64,000 nucleotides of DNA, taken from Thermoanaerobaculia bacterium (GTDB taxonomy: Bacteria > Acidobacteriota > Thermoanaerobaculia > Thermoanaerobaculales > Sulfomarinibacteraceae). The stretch is from NCBI GenBank assembly GCA_027061805.1, contig JAMOWA010000051.1, positions 1 to 64,000 of the forward strand. The letters are read 5' to 3'. Shown piece by piece: positions 1-8,296 of this stretch (positions are counted from its first letter, which is position 1; the number at the start of each line of letters is the position of its first letter). The notes beneath the pieces were generated by a model. It ran no database searches and was not told the origin of the DNA. It saw nothing but the letters and a program-made list of their open reading frames with translations. Position numbers and translations under genes: made by a program.

Positions 1-1512
1 GGAGGGTGGGACATGGGGCGGAGCAAGAAGCTGCCATACGAGGGCAACGACAATGCGGAGGATCTGGCCACCGCGGAGGTGGGGCTTGCGTTGGATCCTG
101 CGGGGCCGTGGTCGAAGGAGCTGGACGTCACCCCTCTGGGTGACAGGACGGTGACCGTGTACCTGAAGGTGACGGGTCGTCACGCGGGGGACAACTACCA
201 GATCGAGGTGACCAAGTGCGGGCCCGGAGGCTGTGCCGCGGAGCATCTGCCGGAGAGGGTGGTGGCGCTGTTGCCCATCGTCACGGCCTGGAAGAGGATC
301 CACATCGAGCGGGACAGGATGTTTCGGAGGGGCGGGGTGCTGGCGGAGGATTACCTTCCCCAGAGCGACTGCGGAACTCCCGCGAACCCGCTCTGCGACT
401 GTGTGGGTGATCCCGGTGCTGCCTGCTGCTCCGCCCCGCCACCCGCTACCCACTGCAACCAGATCGTGGTTTACGAGTGGCAAAACGCCGCGGCGGGAGA
501 CGAGATATCCGTGTTTGACGAGCTTTTTTCGTACGAGACGGTCCCGGAGAACAAGCTGATCACAGCAACTGGCGCGCCGGATGCTGCGACGGGTCTGGTA
601 GTCATCACCCTGGATTCAGGTCTTGAACAACCTCACCTGCGTGCAGAACGGACTGCGGCACAGCCGTTCGCGCCCACGTTCGCGAACCACCATTCGGCGG
701 GTTTCGGGGTGATTTCGGGCTGTGATCTGGCGCCGAATCAGCTCAACGCCAGCAATTCCTGTTTCTACCAGGTGGATCTTCGCAGTGTGGAGCTGGCCTA
801 CAACGATGCCTTCGTGGAGGTGTATGCGCCGAGGGATGGGATGAGCGCACTTCCATTCGTGGGTCCGCCGTTTTTCGATGGCTACGAGTTGGCCCCGGGA
901 TCCAGCTGTGGCAGCCCAGTGGTACAGAAACGGGCGGGCTACAGTTTCACGCCGTGGTTCGATTTGGGGTGGACATGGTTCGGAGGAAGGGGTAACCCCA
1001 ATTCGTTCTGGTTGGGGGGCGTTGGGAATACCGCTCAACTCGATGGCTGCACCGTCTGTGAAGGTGCCAATCCGTCGCCTCAGATCTGGGGTCTGGCGAG
1101 AGCTGATACGAACGAGAGTTTCATATTCGAGGCAGGAATCGAAGCGTACTGCCCCTCGCCGGCGCAACTGGCCAATGCCGTTCAGCTGACCACAGATCAT
1201 GAACTGGGTCACCAGTTCTACGTCAATGTAGCCGCAACCCAGCGTGGCCACGACGACCGGTGTGACTGGGTGGCTGGTTCCGGCGAGACATGCGCGACGT
1301 CACCGGTCACCTGTACCGACCCGATGGTGGCATGTCTGATGAATCCCGGGAGTGACAGGTGGAGTTCCCTGCACCGATTGGACCGCTTCGATCTGTTCTG
1401 CGGGGATCCCGGATGTCCCAACGATACCGATGGTTGTTGCACATCCTGCAGCCTTGAAGGCAATGGGAGTGTACGAAGGCTCCAGGATCCGATCATTGGA
1501 GGTCAGCCATGA
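1..1512 (+). CDS. Zinc-metalloprotease-like exported protein, 5' partial
   Basis: Probably the C-terminal part of an exported zinc peptidase of a family I cannot name. The frame is open through the left edge. An ATG at 13 follows GGAGGG, but no signal peptide follows it, and the first ~70 residues (ending AGDNYQIEV) read like the end of an Ig-like repeat, so I favour a start upstream of the window. HELGH (residues ~396-400 counted from the ATG at 13) is the zinc/catalytic motif, and CLMNPG about 40 residues later resembles a Met-turn. The third zinc ligand is unclear. Many cysteines (e.g. CDCVGDPGAACC) fit an extracytoplasmic protein. The stop overlaps the next ATG (ATGA), so the next two genes are probably co-transcribed. 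GC content looks lower than in the rest of the window. Confidence 0.6.
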   Translation, partial: GGWDMGRSKKLPYEGNDNAEDLATAEVGLALDPAGPWSKELDVTPLGDRTVTVYLKVTGRHAGDNYQIEVTKCGPGGCAAEHLPERVVALLPIVTAWKRIHIERDRMFRRGGVLAEDYLPQSDCGTPANPLCDCVGDPGAACCSAPPPATHCNQIVVYEWQNAAAGDEISVFDELFSYETVPENKLITATGAPDAATGLVVITLDSGLEQPHLRAERTAAQPFAPTFANHHSAGFGVISGCDLAPNQLNASNSCFYQVDLRSVELAYNDAFVEVYAPRDGMSALPFVGPPFFDGYELAPGSSCGSPVVQKRAGYSFTPWFDLGWTWFGGRGNPNSFWLGGVGNTAQLDGCTVCEGANPSPQIWGLARADTNESFIFEAGIEAYCPSPAQLANAVQLTTDHELGHQFYVNVAATQRGHDDRCDWVAGSGETCATSPVTCTDPMVACLMNPGSDRWSSLHRLDRFDLFCGDPGCPNDTDGCCTSCSLEGNGSVRRLQDPIIGGQP

Positions 1513-2495
1513 GAGTACATCGCCTTTGTGTGTTCGTAGCACTGCTGAGTGCTGCCATTGTGGCGTCGGTGGGGTCGGCACGGGACCCGGTGTGGAGTCT
1601 TTCCCTGGACATGCCGTCGGAGCGATACATTCTGATGGAGCCGGTTTGGGTTCGTGTAGCGCTCACCAATGTGTCGAAAGAACGGGTTCATCGTGAAGGC
1701 TTGAATGGAAGGTTCTTTCTCGATGGACTCGAGAAGCCATGCCGTTTCGTACATGATCCGGTTGTCCTGACCACGATACCGTCAGGTGATCCCCCAGCGG
1801 AAAAGCGTGAGTCGTTGGTCGGGCTGGGCTTCACAGACGTCGCATGGGTTGACCTTGGGGAGGAATGTAACCTTGCGCTCCCAGAAATGGTTGCTCCCGG
1901 GTATCACACGGTCTGTTACCGGGATGATGCGACCGTGGGATTGATCGCTCGTTCAGCATGTGCCTCCTTCGAGATCGTGGCCCCCGAAGGCATCGACAGG
2001 GAGGCCTACGAGGCCTTCGGTCACGATCCACTGAGGAACACCGAACGCCACGGCGAGCTCCTTCGCCGTTTTCCCACCTCGACCTATGCGGCGTATGTGG
2101 TGTGGACGAGGTTTGTGAAGGGCTGGGGAGGAATGGATGCAGGCCTTGTGGTCACCACGCTCGGTCGACCCTATCCCTTTCGTACGGAGCTTCTCCCCTG
2201 TGATTGCGACGGGAGACCGGTGGGTGGTACCGAGACCCGTTTCGAACCGGAGGGTATCTTCCGTTGCCGCGCGGGGTGGATGGAGTTGGTTCTGAAGCAC
2301 CACCCCGACATCTGGTTTGCGGACGAGATTCGTTTGCGGCTTGCCCTGGACAGGTACCGGCTCGGCGACCCGGTCGCCTGCGAGGCGGGTCTCGAGGAGC
2401 TGGCGGAGAACGGGCGGGCGGACGTGGCGGTGAAGGCGAGGGATCTCCTTTCGGCCATGCGAGCGAAGGGGATGCTGCCAGAGGAGGGGAGATGA
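1509..2495 (+). CDS. Hypothetical exported protein
   Basis: Unknown function, 328 residues. The N-terminus (basic start, hydrophobic residues ~6-22, VGSA-type cleavage site near residue 24) is a standard Sec signal peptide. The first half looks beta-rich and resembles a domain on uncharacterised exported proteins (SLSLDMPSERYILMEPVWVR), with paired cysteines that may form disulfides. The C-terminal ~100 residues are helical and could form a TPR-like repeat (LRLALDRYRLGDPVACEAGL). It overlaps both neighbours by ATGA junctions, which suggests translational coupling with the metalloprotease-like gene upstream. A substrate-binding or inhibitor role is only a guess. Confidence 0.65.
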   Translation: MRVHRLCVFVALLSAAIVASVGSARDPVWSLSLDMPSERYILMEPVWVRVALTNVSKERVHREGLNGRFFLDGLEKPCRFVHDPVVLTTIPSGDPPAEKRESLVGLGFTDVAWVDLGEECNLALPEMVAPGYHTVCYRDDATVGLIARSACASFEIVAPEGIDREAYEAFGHDPLRNTERHGELLRRFPTSTYAAYVVWTRFVKGWGGMDAGLVVTTLGRPYPFRTELLPCDCDGRPVGGTETRFEPEGIFRCRAGWMELVLKHHPDIWFADEIRLRLALDRYRLGDPVACEAGLEELAENGRADVAVKARDLLSAMRAKGMLPEEGR

Positions 2496-2830
2496 GACGG
2501 AGTGGGGTTTTCTTCGGAATGGTGGTGGTACTGCTTGCGGCGGGGTGGGCCCCGGCGTCCAACATGGCATTTGCCTTCCGGGTGAACCTCGGCGTGGCTG
2601 TGGAGTCTGTGGGGAAGGCCCGCCTGGGAACGACGCTGTCGGCCGGCACCGTCCTGACCTGTGTGGCGGCCACACTGGCTGTCGGCCTGATCGCTCTCGT
2701 GCTGGCCTGGCGGGAGGCCGGGCCGCGGCGGGGGGTGCTGGTGCAGGCCGCGGTGCGGGGGAACCTGGTCCACATGGGCTTCCCCGTGATCTTCGCGGCC
2801 TCCGGGGCCGGGGGGCTGTTTCTGCAGTGA
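2492..2830 (+). CDS. Small membrane protein
   Basis: Encodes 112 residues with a hydrophobic N-terminal segment (~6-22, possibly a signal peptide) and two further membrane segments (~48-72 and ~93-112). No family recognised. The start is the ATG in the ATGA overlap with the preceding gene, preceded by GAGGAGGGGAG. It is the last member of the three-gene unit before the guaA promoter. Confidence 0.55.
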   Translation: MRRSGVFFGMVVVLLAAGWAPASNMAFAFRVNLGVAVESVGKARLGTTLSAGTVLTCVAATLAVGLIALVLAWREAGPRRGVLVQAAVRGNLVHMGFPVIFAASGAGGLFLQ

Positions 2831-2836
2831 GGCCCG

Positions 2837-2865
2837 GTGACGTCTGGCGGGTACCGTTCTATGAT
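2837..2865 (+). promoter_or_regulatory. Putative sigma-70 promoter of guaA
   Basis: GTGACG (2837-2842) and TATGAT (2860-2865) are spaced by 17 bp and lie 18 bp before the guaA start, in the short gap after the preceding gene. The -10 is good and the -35 matches 4 of 6. Confidence 0.45.
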
Positions 2866-2882
2866 GACCCCGCGGAGGATCC

Positions 2883-4415
2883 ATGCGGCACGAGACCATC
2901 CTGATCCTGGACTTCGGCTCCCAGTACACCCAGCTCATCGCCCGGAGGTTCCGGGAGCTGGGCGTGTACACCCACATCGAGCGAGGGGACCTTCCCGGTG
3001 ACAAGATCCGGGAGGCGGACCCCGTGGGGATCGTGCTCTCGGGCGGGCCTTCCAGCATCGACGACGAGGGAGCGCTGATGCCGGACCCGGCCGTCTGGGA
3101 GCTGGGCGTCCCGGTGCTGGGCATCTGCTACGGCATGCAGGCCATGGCGGCCATGCTGGGCGGCCGGGTGGGGCACTCGGACCGCCGGGAGTACGGGCTG
3201 GCCGAGCTGGAGGTGGTGGGGGAGGGGGGCATCCTGGCCGGCACTCCGGAGCGCCAGCCCGTCTGGATGAGCCACGGCGACTTCGTGGCGGAGCTGCCGG
3301 AGGGGTTCGAGGTCCTGGGCCGGACGGACAACACGCCGGTGGCGGCCATGGCGCATCCGGGACGCGGCCTCGTGGGGCTCCAGTTCCACCCCGAGGTCCG
3401 TCACACTCCCCACGGCGCCGAGATGCTGGAGGCCTTCGTGGACCTCACCGGGGCCGCCAGGGACTGGAACGCCGGCGCCATCCGGAAGGAGCTCGTGGAA
3501 AACCTCCGGCGGCAGGTCCCCGAGGGACGGGTGATCTGCGGCGTCTCGGGGGGCGTGGACTCCACGGTCACCGCCGTGCTGCTGAAGGAGGCCATCGGGG
3601 ACCGCGTGGTGCCCATCTTCGTGGACACGGGGCTGCTCCGGCTCCATGAGGCCGACCAGGTGGAACGGCGCTTCGGTCGCTACGGCCTGGCGCTGGACCG
3701 GATCGACGCCGCCGACCGCTTCCTCGGGGAGCTCTCCGGCGTGGAGGACCCCGAGCGGAAGAGGAAGATCATCGGCAGGGTCTTCGTGGAGGTCTTCGAG
3801 GAGGAGGCGCGGCGCTTCCCCGACGCGCGCTACCTGGCCCAGGGGACCCTCTACCCGGACGTGATCGAGTCCTCGGGGGTGCGCGGGACCGCAGCCGTCA
3901 TCAAGACCCACCACAACGTGGGGGGCCTCCCCGAGAGGCTGGGCCTCGAGCTGGTCGAGCCGCTCCGGGACCTCTTCAAGGACGAGGTGCGCCGGGTGGG
4001 GGAGGAGCTGGGCCTGCCCCGCGACTTCGTGTGGCGGCACCCCTTCCCAGGACCGGGCCTCGCGGTCCGCATCCTGGGGGAGATCACCCCGGCCAGGGTG
4101 GCCACGCTCCAGCACGCCGACGAGATCGTGATCGAGGAGATCCGGGCAGCCGGGCTCTACGACGACATCGCCCAGGCCCTGTGCGTGCTCCTGCCCGTGA
4201 GGACCGTGGGGGTCATGGGCGACCAGCGCACCTACGACGAGGTGCTGGCCGTGCGCGCCGTGACCACCGACGACTTCATGACGGCGGACTGGTACCGCTT
4301 CCCCCCCGACGTCCTGGACCGCATCGCCCGCCGGGTGGTCAACGAGGTGCCCGGCATCAACCGCGTGGTCTACGACGTGACCTCCAAGCCGCCGGGCACC
4401 ATCGAGTGGGAGTAG
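2883..4415 (+). CDS. guaA: GMP synthase (glutamine-hydrolysing)
   Basis: Converts XMP to GMP using glutamine and ATP, the last step of de novo GMP synthesis, in the cytosol. The class I glutamine amidotransferase domain is at residues ~5-195 with nucleophile Cys82 (GICYGMQ) and His169/Glu171 (FHPEV). The ATP-pyrophosphatase domain has the P-loop SGGVDST at 222-228. The dimerisation domain ends in KPPGTIEWE, the conserved GuaA C-terminus. Length (510 residues) is normal for a fused bacterial enzyme. The start ATG follows GGAGGATCC. It appears monocistronic, with its own promoter upstream and a long repeat-rich gap downstream. Confidence 0.98.
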   Translation: MRHETILILDFGSQYTQLIARRFRELGVYTHIERGDLPGDKIREADPVGIVLSGGPSSIDDEGALMPDPAVWELGVPVLGICYGMQAMAAMLGGRVGHSDRREYGLAELEVVGEGGILAGTPERQPVWMSHGDFVAELPEGFEVLGRTDNTPVAAMAHPGRGLVGLQFHPEVRHTPHGAEMLEAFVDLTGAARDWNAGAIRKELVENLRRQVPEGRVICGVSGGVDSTVTAVLLKEAIGDRVVPIFVDTGLLRLHEADQVERRFGRYGLALDRIDAADRFLGELSGVEDPERKRKIIGRVFVEVFEEEARRFPDARYLAQGTLYPDVIESSGVRGTAAVIKTHHNVGGLPERLGLELVEPLRDLFKDEVRRVGEELGLPRDFVWRHPFPGPGLAVRILGEITPARVATLQHADEIVIEEIRAAGLYDDIAQALCVLLPVRTVGVMGDQRTYDEVLAVRAVTTDDFMTADWYRFPPDVLDRIARRVVNEVPGINRVVYDVTSKPPGTIEWE

Positions 4416-4423
4416 GGCTTTGA

Positions 4424-4765
4424 GGTGAAGGGTGAAGCCCGCCCTCGTGAAACGTGAAAAGGTGAAACGTGAAACGAAGGAGGGATGCGGCGACATGGTG
4501 CGCTGGCAACTCGTTCCCCGTGCAGCACCCGCCCATACCCCGTGATCCGGACTCTGTCCCGGACCCTGACGCGGACAGGGTCACCTACACGGTTCCCGAC
4601 CATGACCCTGACGCCGCAGCCGTTTCCGACCACCGTCCCCGGCCCTGTCCGGGACTCCGTCCCCGACCGGGGGCACCCGGACGCGATGCTGCGACCACAC
4701 ACCTTCACCTCTTCACTTCTTCCCCTCGTCACCTCCTGACCTCCTCACGTCCTCACCGGGTGGGT
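4424..4765. repeat. Low-complexity repeat locus between guaA and cDPG synthetase
   Basis: Fills most of the 464-bp gap and has three parts. First, direct repeats of a GTGAAA unit (4424-4476). Second, a degenerate 6-bp periodic array (about 4545-4690) of GACCCT/GACGCG/GTCACC-type units, the same family as at 22583-23890. Third, a pyrimidine-rich run with CTTCAC/CTCAC units (4695-4757). The first and third parts are roughly inverted relative to each other (GTGAA versus TTCAC). A short reading frame crosses the locus but has the biased Asp/Pro/Arg composition expected of translated repeats, so I do not call a gene. Confidence 0.6.
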
Positions 4766-4776
4766 GGGCGGGGGGG

Positions 4777-4786
4777 TTGCTATGAT
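4777..4786 (+). promoter_or_regulatory. Putative extended -10 promoter of cDPG synthetase gene
   Basis: TTGCTATGAT (TGN plus TATGAT) sits about 94 bp upstream of the next start codon, right after the repeat locus. There is no clear -35, which is compatible with an extended -10 promoter. Confidence 0.35.
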
Positions 4787-4879
4787 GTCCGCCGTGCCGC
4801 CGGTTCAGCCTTACCCGGCGGCCTCCCGTCCGGGAGGACGGGACGTGCGCGGAACGCGCACGATAACGGGAGGTGTCTC

Positions 4880-6199
4880 ATGGTGCGCAGGAAGGTCGTG
4901 ATCATGGGTGCTGCCGGCCGCGACTTCCACAACTTCAACTGCCTGTTCCGGGACAACGAGGACTACGAGGTGGTGGCGTTCACCGCCACGCAGATCCCCG
5001 ACATCGAAGGGCGGACCTACCCGCCGGAGCTGGCGGGTTCGCTCTACCCGGAGGGGATCCCCATCCTCCCCGAGGAGGAGCTCGAGACGATCATCCGGGA
5101 CAGGGCGGTGGACGAGGTGTGGTTCTCCTACTCGGACGTGCCCCACACCTACGTCATGGACAGGGGGAGCCACGTGATCGCGTGGGGTGCCGCCTTCGGG
5201 ATCTGCTCGGCCACGAAGACCATGCTGGAGTCCGCAAAGCCCGTCATCGCCATCACGGCGGTGCGGACGGGCGTGGGCAAGTCCCAGACGACGCGGTACG
5301 TGAGCCGGATCCTCAAGGCCCTGGGCAAGAGGGTCGTGGCGGTCCGCCACCCCATGCCCTACGGCGACCTGGCCCGCCAGGCCTGCCAGCGGTTCGAGAC
5401 CTACGAGGACCTGGACCGCCACCAGTGCACCATCGAGGAGCGGGAGGAGTACGAGCCCCACATCGACAACGGCTTCATCGTCTACGCGGGCGTGGACTAC
5501 GAGTCCATCCTCCGGGAGGCGGAGAAGGAGGCGGACGTGATCCTCTGGGACGGCGGCAACAACGACACGCCGTTCTTTGCGCCGGATCTCCACATCACCC
5601 TGGTGGACCCCCATCGCCCGGGTCACGAGCTGAGCTACTACCCCGGCGAGACCAACCTGATCATGGCGGACCTGCTGGTGGTCAACAAGGTGGACACGGC
5701 GGACCCGGCCAACGTGGAGAAGGTGCTGGAGTCGTGCCGGACCCACAACCCCCGCGCCAGGATCATCCAGTGCCGTTCGGTGATCACGGTGGACGATCCG
5801 GAGTTGATCCGCGGCAGGCGTGCCCTGGTGGTGGAGGACGGACCGACGCTCACCCACGGGGGCATGACCTACGGCGCAGGATGGTTCGCCGCGAAGAACG
5901 CGGGGGCCGCCGAGATCGTGGATCCCAAGCCCTTCGCCGTGGGCTCGATCCGCGAGACCTACGAGAAGTACCCCAACGCCGGGCAGATCCTCCCGGCCAT
6001 GGGGTACGGTGACCGCCAGGTCAGGGAGCTCGAGGAGACCATCAACGCCACGCCGGCCGACGTGGTGGTGGAGGGAACGCCCATCGACCTGAAGCGGATC
6101 ATCTCCGTGAACAAGCCCATCGCCAACGTGACCTACGAGCTCGAGGAGGTGGAGCCGGGAGTCATCGAGGAGGAGATCCGGAAGGTCCTCGGCTCGTGA
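4880..6199 (+). CDS. Cyclic 2,3-diphosphoglycerate synthetase family GTPase-like protein
   Basis: Resembles the cDPGS family, first described in methanogenic archaea, where it closes 2,3-diphosphoglycerate to the cyclic anhydride at the expense of ATP. The 439-residue protein starts with a Rossmann-like N-terminal domain (KVVIMGAAGRDFHNFNC). It has a P-loop at ~129-135 (TGVGKSQ) and a later G4-like LVVNKVD motif. I chose the ATG at 4880, preceded by GGGAGGTGTC; the frame upstream runs through repeats. Bacterial homologues are common but their physiological role is poorly defined, so the family is more certain than the reaction. The phosphoglycerate mutase at 44913-46136 is of the archaeal type and works on related metabolites. 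Confidence 0.85.
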   Translation: MVRRKVVIMGAAGRDFHNFNCLFRDNEDYEVVAFTATQIPDIEGRTYPPELAGSLYPEGIPILPEEELETIIRDRAVDEVWFSYSDVPHTYVMDRGSHVIAWGAAFGICSATKTMLESAKPVIAITAVRTGVGKSQTTRYVSRILKALGKRVVAVRHPMPYGDLARQACQRFETYEDLDRHQCTIEEREEYEPHIDNGFIVYAGVDYESILREAEKEADVILWDGGNNDTPFFAPDLHITLVDPHRPGHELSYYPGETNLIMADLLVVNKVDTADPANVEKVLESCRTHNPRARIIQCRSVITVDDPELIRGRRALVVEDGPTLTHGGMTYGAGWFAAKNAGAAEIVDPKPFAVGSIRETYEKYPNAGQILPAMGYGDRQVRELEETINATPADVVVEGTPIDLKRIISVNKPIANVTYELEEVEPGVIEEEIRKVLGS

Positions 6200-6210
6200 G
6201 GGAAACACAC

Positions 6211-6230
6211 GGCCGCCTTCAGGCGGCCTT
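6211..6230 (+). terminator. Rho-independent-like terminator
   Basis: A perfect 7-bp GC-rich stem (GGCCGCC / GGCGGCC) with a TTCA loop and a short T-containing tail, 12 bp after the cDPGS stop codon. The tail is weak, but the position suits a terminator separating this gene from the signalling operon. Confidence 0.6.
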
Positions 6231-6349
6231 CTCGAGGTGGAGGTTGGGGGAGTCCGGGGTGGAGCGTTCTCAGACAATGGGACGCCGATTCTAGCTCGAG
6301 AGCATGGTCGGCGTATGGTTCCGGGACGGGTTACAATGTACCCGAACCG

Positions 6350-8296
6350 GTGAGGAAAGCATTGGGCGAATCACAGGAACAGCTACGACGGGACTATCTC
6401 GAACTGGTGAAGACCGCCTTCCCCGGGGCCTTCTTCGTGGGTGAGTGGCGGGTCGGGGAGGGGTTCGACTCCACGTCGGCCTACCAGAGTCCCACCATGG
6501 AGCGCTTCACGGGAGTGCCGGTGGCCCGGCTTCTTGCGGAGCCGGGCCGCTTCATGCAGCAGGTCCACCCGGAGGACCGCGAGGCCCTGCTGAACGCCTT
6601 CCATTCACTGGCCACCGAGAACCGGGAGATCGAGGTTCACTACAGGGTCACGAACGCCGAGACAGGGAGGGAGGCCTGGATCCTGGAACGGCTGGTGGCC
6701 GTGCCCACCGAGGATCCGGAGCGGCGCCTGATTCTCGGGGTCCTCATGGATATCACCTCGCTGCGCAGGCGGGAGGAGGAGCTCGAGGCCGCCGAGGCCC
6801 GGATGCGGGTCATCGTGGAGGGGACCCCCTACCTCTTCTTCTACACCCAGGACGAGACGGGCAAGGTGAGCTACGTCTCGCCCTCCGTGGAGCACATCAC
6901 GGGGTACTCTGTCGAGGAGTGGCTCGGGCAGACCCACTGGTTCATCACCGACGCCGAGATCAACGAACCCGCGAGGAGGGCATCACACGCCCACCTCAGG
7001 GGCGAGGAGCCCCAGGGACCCCACGTGATCGAGGTGCGAAGGAAGGATGGCCAGAGGATCCTGCTCGAGGTCTTCGAGCACCCCGTCAGGAGGGAGGGCC
7101 GGGTGGTGGGGATCCAGGGCGTGGCCCGTGACGTCACGGAGCAGCACCGGCTGCAGCAGGCCCTGGCGGAGTCCCAGAAGATGGAGGCCGTGGGCCGGCT
7201 CACCGCGGGCATCGCCCACGACTTCAACAACATGCTCCAGGGCATCATGATGTGCGCGGAGCTGGGACAGCGGGGATGCCCGGAGGGATCCACCAGGCGA
7301 TGGCTCGGCGAGATCCTCGAGATCACCGAGAGGGGACGGGACCTCATCCGGCAGCTTCTCGCCTATTCCAGGCGGCAGGTCCTCAAGCCCGAGCCCCTCG
7401 ACCTCAACGTGGTGATCCGCCAGGCGGCGCCGCTGGTGGAACGCCTGGTGGGGGACGACGTACGGGTCCACCTCCGGCTGGAGGATGGTCCGCTTCCCAT
7501 GGTGGCCGACTCCACGCAGATGGTGCAGATCCTCATCAACCTGGCCGCCAATGCCCGGGACGCCATGCCTCACGGTGGTGAGCTGACCATCTCGACACGG
7601 GAGGCGTCGAACGAGCGGACCGGTTCCCCGGAGATCCGCCTCGACGTGGCCGACACCGGCGTGGGAATCGAGGAGGCGGCCATCCCGGTGATCTTCGAGC
7701 CCTTCTACACCACCCGCCGCTCCACGGGAGGGACGGGGCTCGGGCTCTCCTCGGTCCTGGGCATCGTCCGCGAGCACGGGGGGTCGGTCTCGGTGACGTC
7801 ACGGCCCGGGGAAGGAACGATCTTCACCCTGAGGTTCCCCCGGGCGTCGGACATCGGGACGGGCATCGCGGCACCGGTGGAGGCACCGGAAAGTGTTGCG
7901 GCGCCAGGCGGCACCGAGCAGATCCTCCTGGTGGAGGACCACGCCGACGTCCGCGTGGCCCTCACGGAGCTGCTGGAGGGGCTGGGGTACCGCGTCGCGG
8001 CGGTGGGGAGCGTGGCCGAGGCCCTCGAGACGGCACGGGAAGCAGCCGGTCTCGATGTCCTCGTCACGGACCTGCAGCTCCCGGACGGGTCGGGGCTGGA
8101 TCTGGTGAAACCGCTGAGGCAACGATTCGCCGGACTCCCGGTGGTCCTGATCAGCGGGTACGCGCGGGGGAGCCTCCCCGGTGTGCTGGACCGGCTCCCC
8201 CCCAACCTCGTGTTCGTGGAGAAACCGATCCGGGCTGCGGACCTGGACAGTGCCATCCGGAACGCACTCCGTGGAGAGGAGATGCTGCCATGCTGA
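6350..8296 (+). CDS. PAS-containing hybrid sensor histidine kinase (HisKA-HATPase-REC)
   Basis: A 648-residue soluble sensor kinase that probably heads the signalling operon. Two PAS domains lie at ~10-140 and ~145-265. The HisKA domain has the phospho-acceptor His at ~289 (GIAHDFNN). The HATPase has N-box NARDAMPHGG, and G-boxes DTGVGI and TGLGLS. A C-terminal receiver domain has its phospho-acceptor Asp at ~573 (VTDLQLPDGSG). No membrane segment is visible, so the signal is probably cytoplasmic. The GTG start at 6350 has no convincing ribosome site; a TACAAT -10-like box ends at 6337, so a nearly leaderless mRNA is possible, or the start is further in. The 3' end overlaps the next ORF by 7 bp. 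Confidence 0.9.
   Translation: MRKALGESQEQLRRDYLELVKTAFPGAFFVGEWRVGEGFDSTSAYQSPTMERFTGVPVARLLAEPGRFMQQVHPEDREALLNAFHSLATENREIEVHYRVTNAETGREAWILERLVAVPTEDPERRLILGVLMDITSLRRREEELEAAEARMRVIVEGTPYLFFYTQDETGKVSYVSPSVEHITGYSVEEWLGQTHWFITDAEINEPARRASHAHLRGEEPQGPHVIEVRRKDGQRILLEVFEHPVRREGRVVGIQGVARDVTEQHRLQQALAESQKMEAVGRLTAGIAHDFNNMLQGIMMCAELGQRGCPEGSTRRWLGEILEITERGRDLIRQLLAYSRRQVLKPEPLDLNVVIRQAAPLVERLVGDDVRVHLRLEDGPLPMVADSTQMVQILINLAANARDAMPHGGELTISTREASNERTGSPEIRLDVADTGVGIEEAAIPVIFEPFYTTRRSTGGTGLGLSSVLGIVREHGGSVSVTSRPGEGTIFTLRFPRASDIGTGIAAPVEAPESVAAPGGTEQILLVEDHADVRVALTELLEGLGYRVAAVGSVAEALETAREAAGLDVLVTDLQLPDGSGLDLVKPLRQRFAGLPVVLISGYARGSLPGVLDRLPPNLVFVEKPIRAADLDSAIRNALRGEEMLPC

Noticed and set aside
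4446..4476. parS-like GTGAAAC repeats
   Set aside because: GTGAAAC equals a parS half-site, but the units are direct repeats, not the palindrome ParB needs, and lie 25 kb from parB.
2859..4496. 545-codon minus-strand frame opposite guaA
   Set aside because: Shadow frame caused by high GC at third positions; His/Gly/Pro-rich composition and no motifs. Similar long antisense frames (17859-20420 plus, 26705-28915 plus, 43972-46394 plus) are rejected for the same reason.
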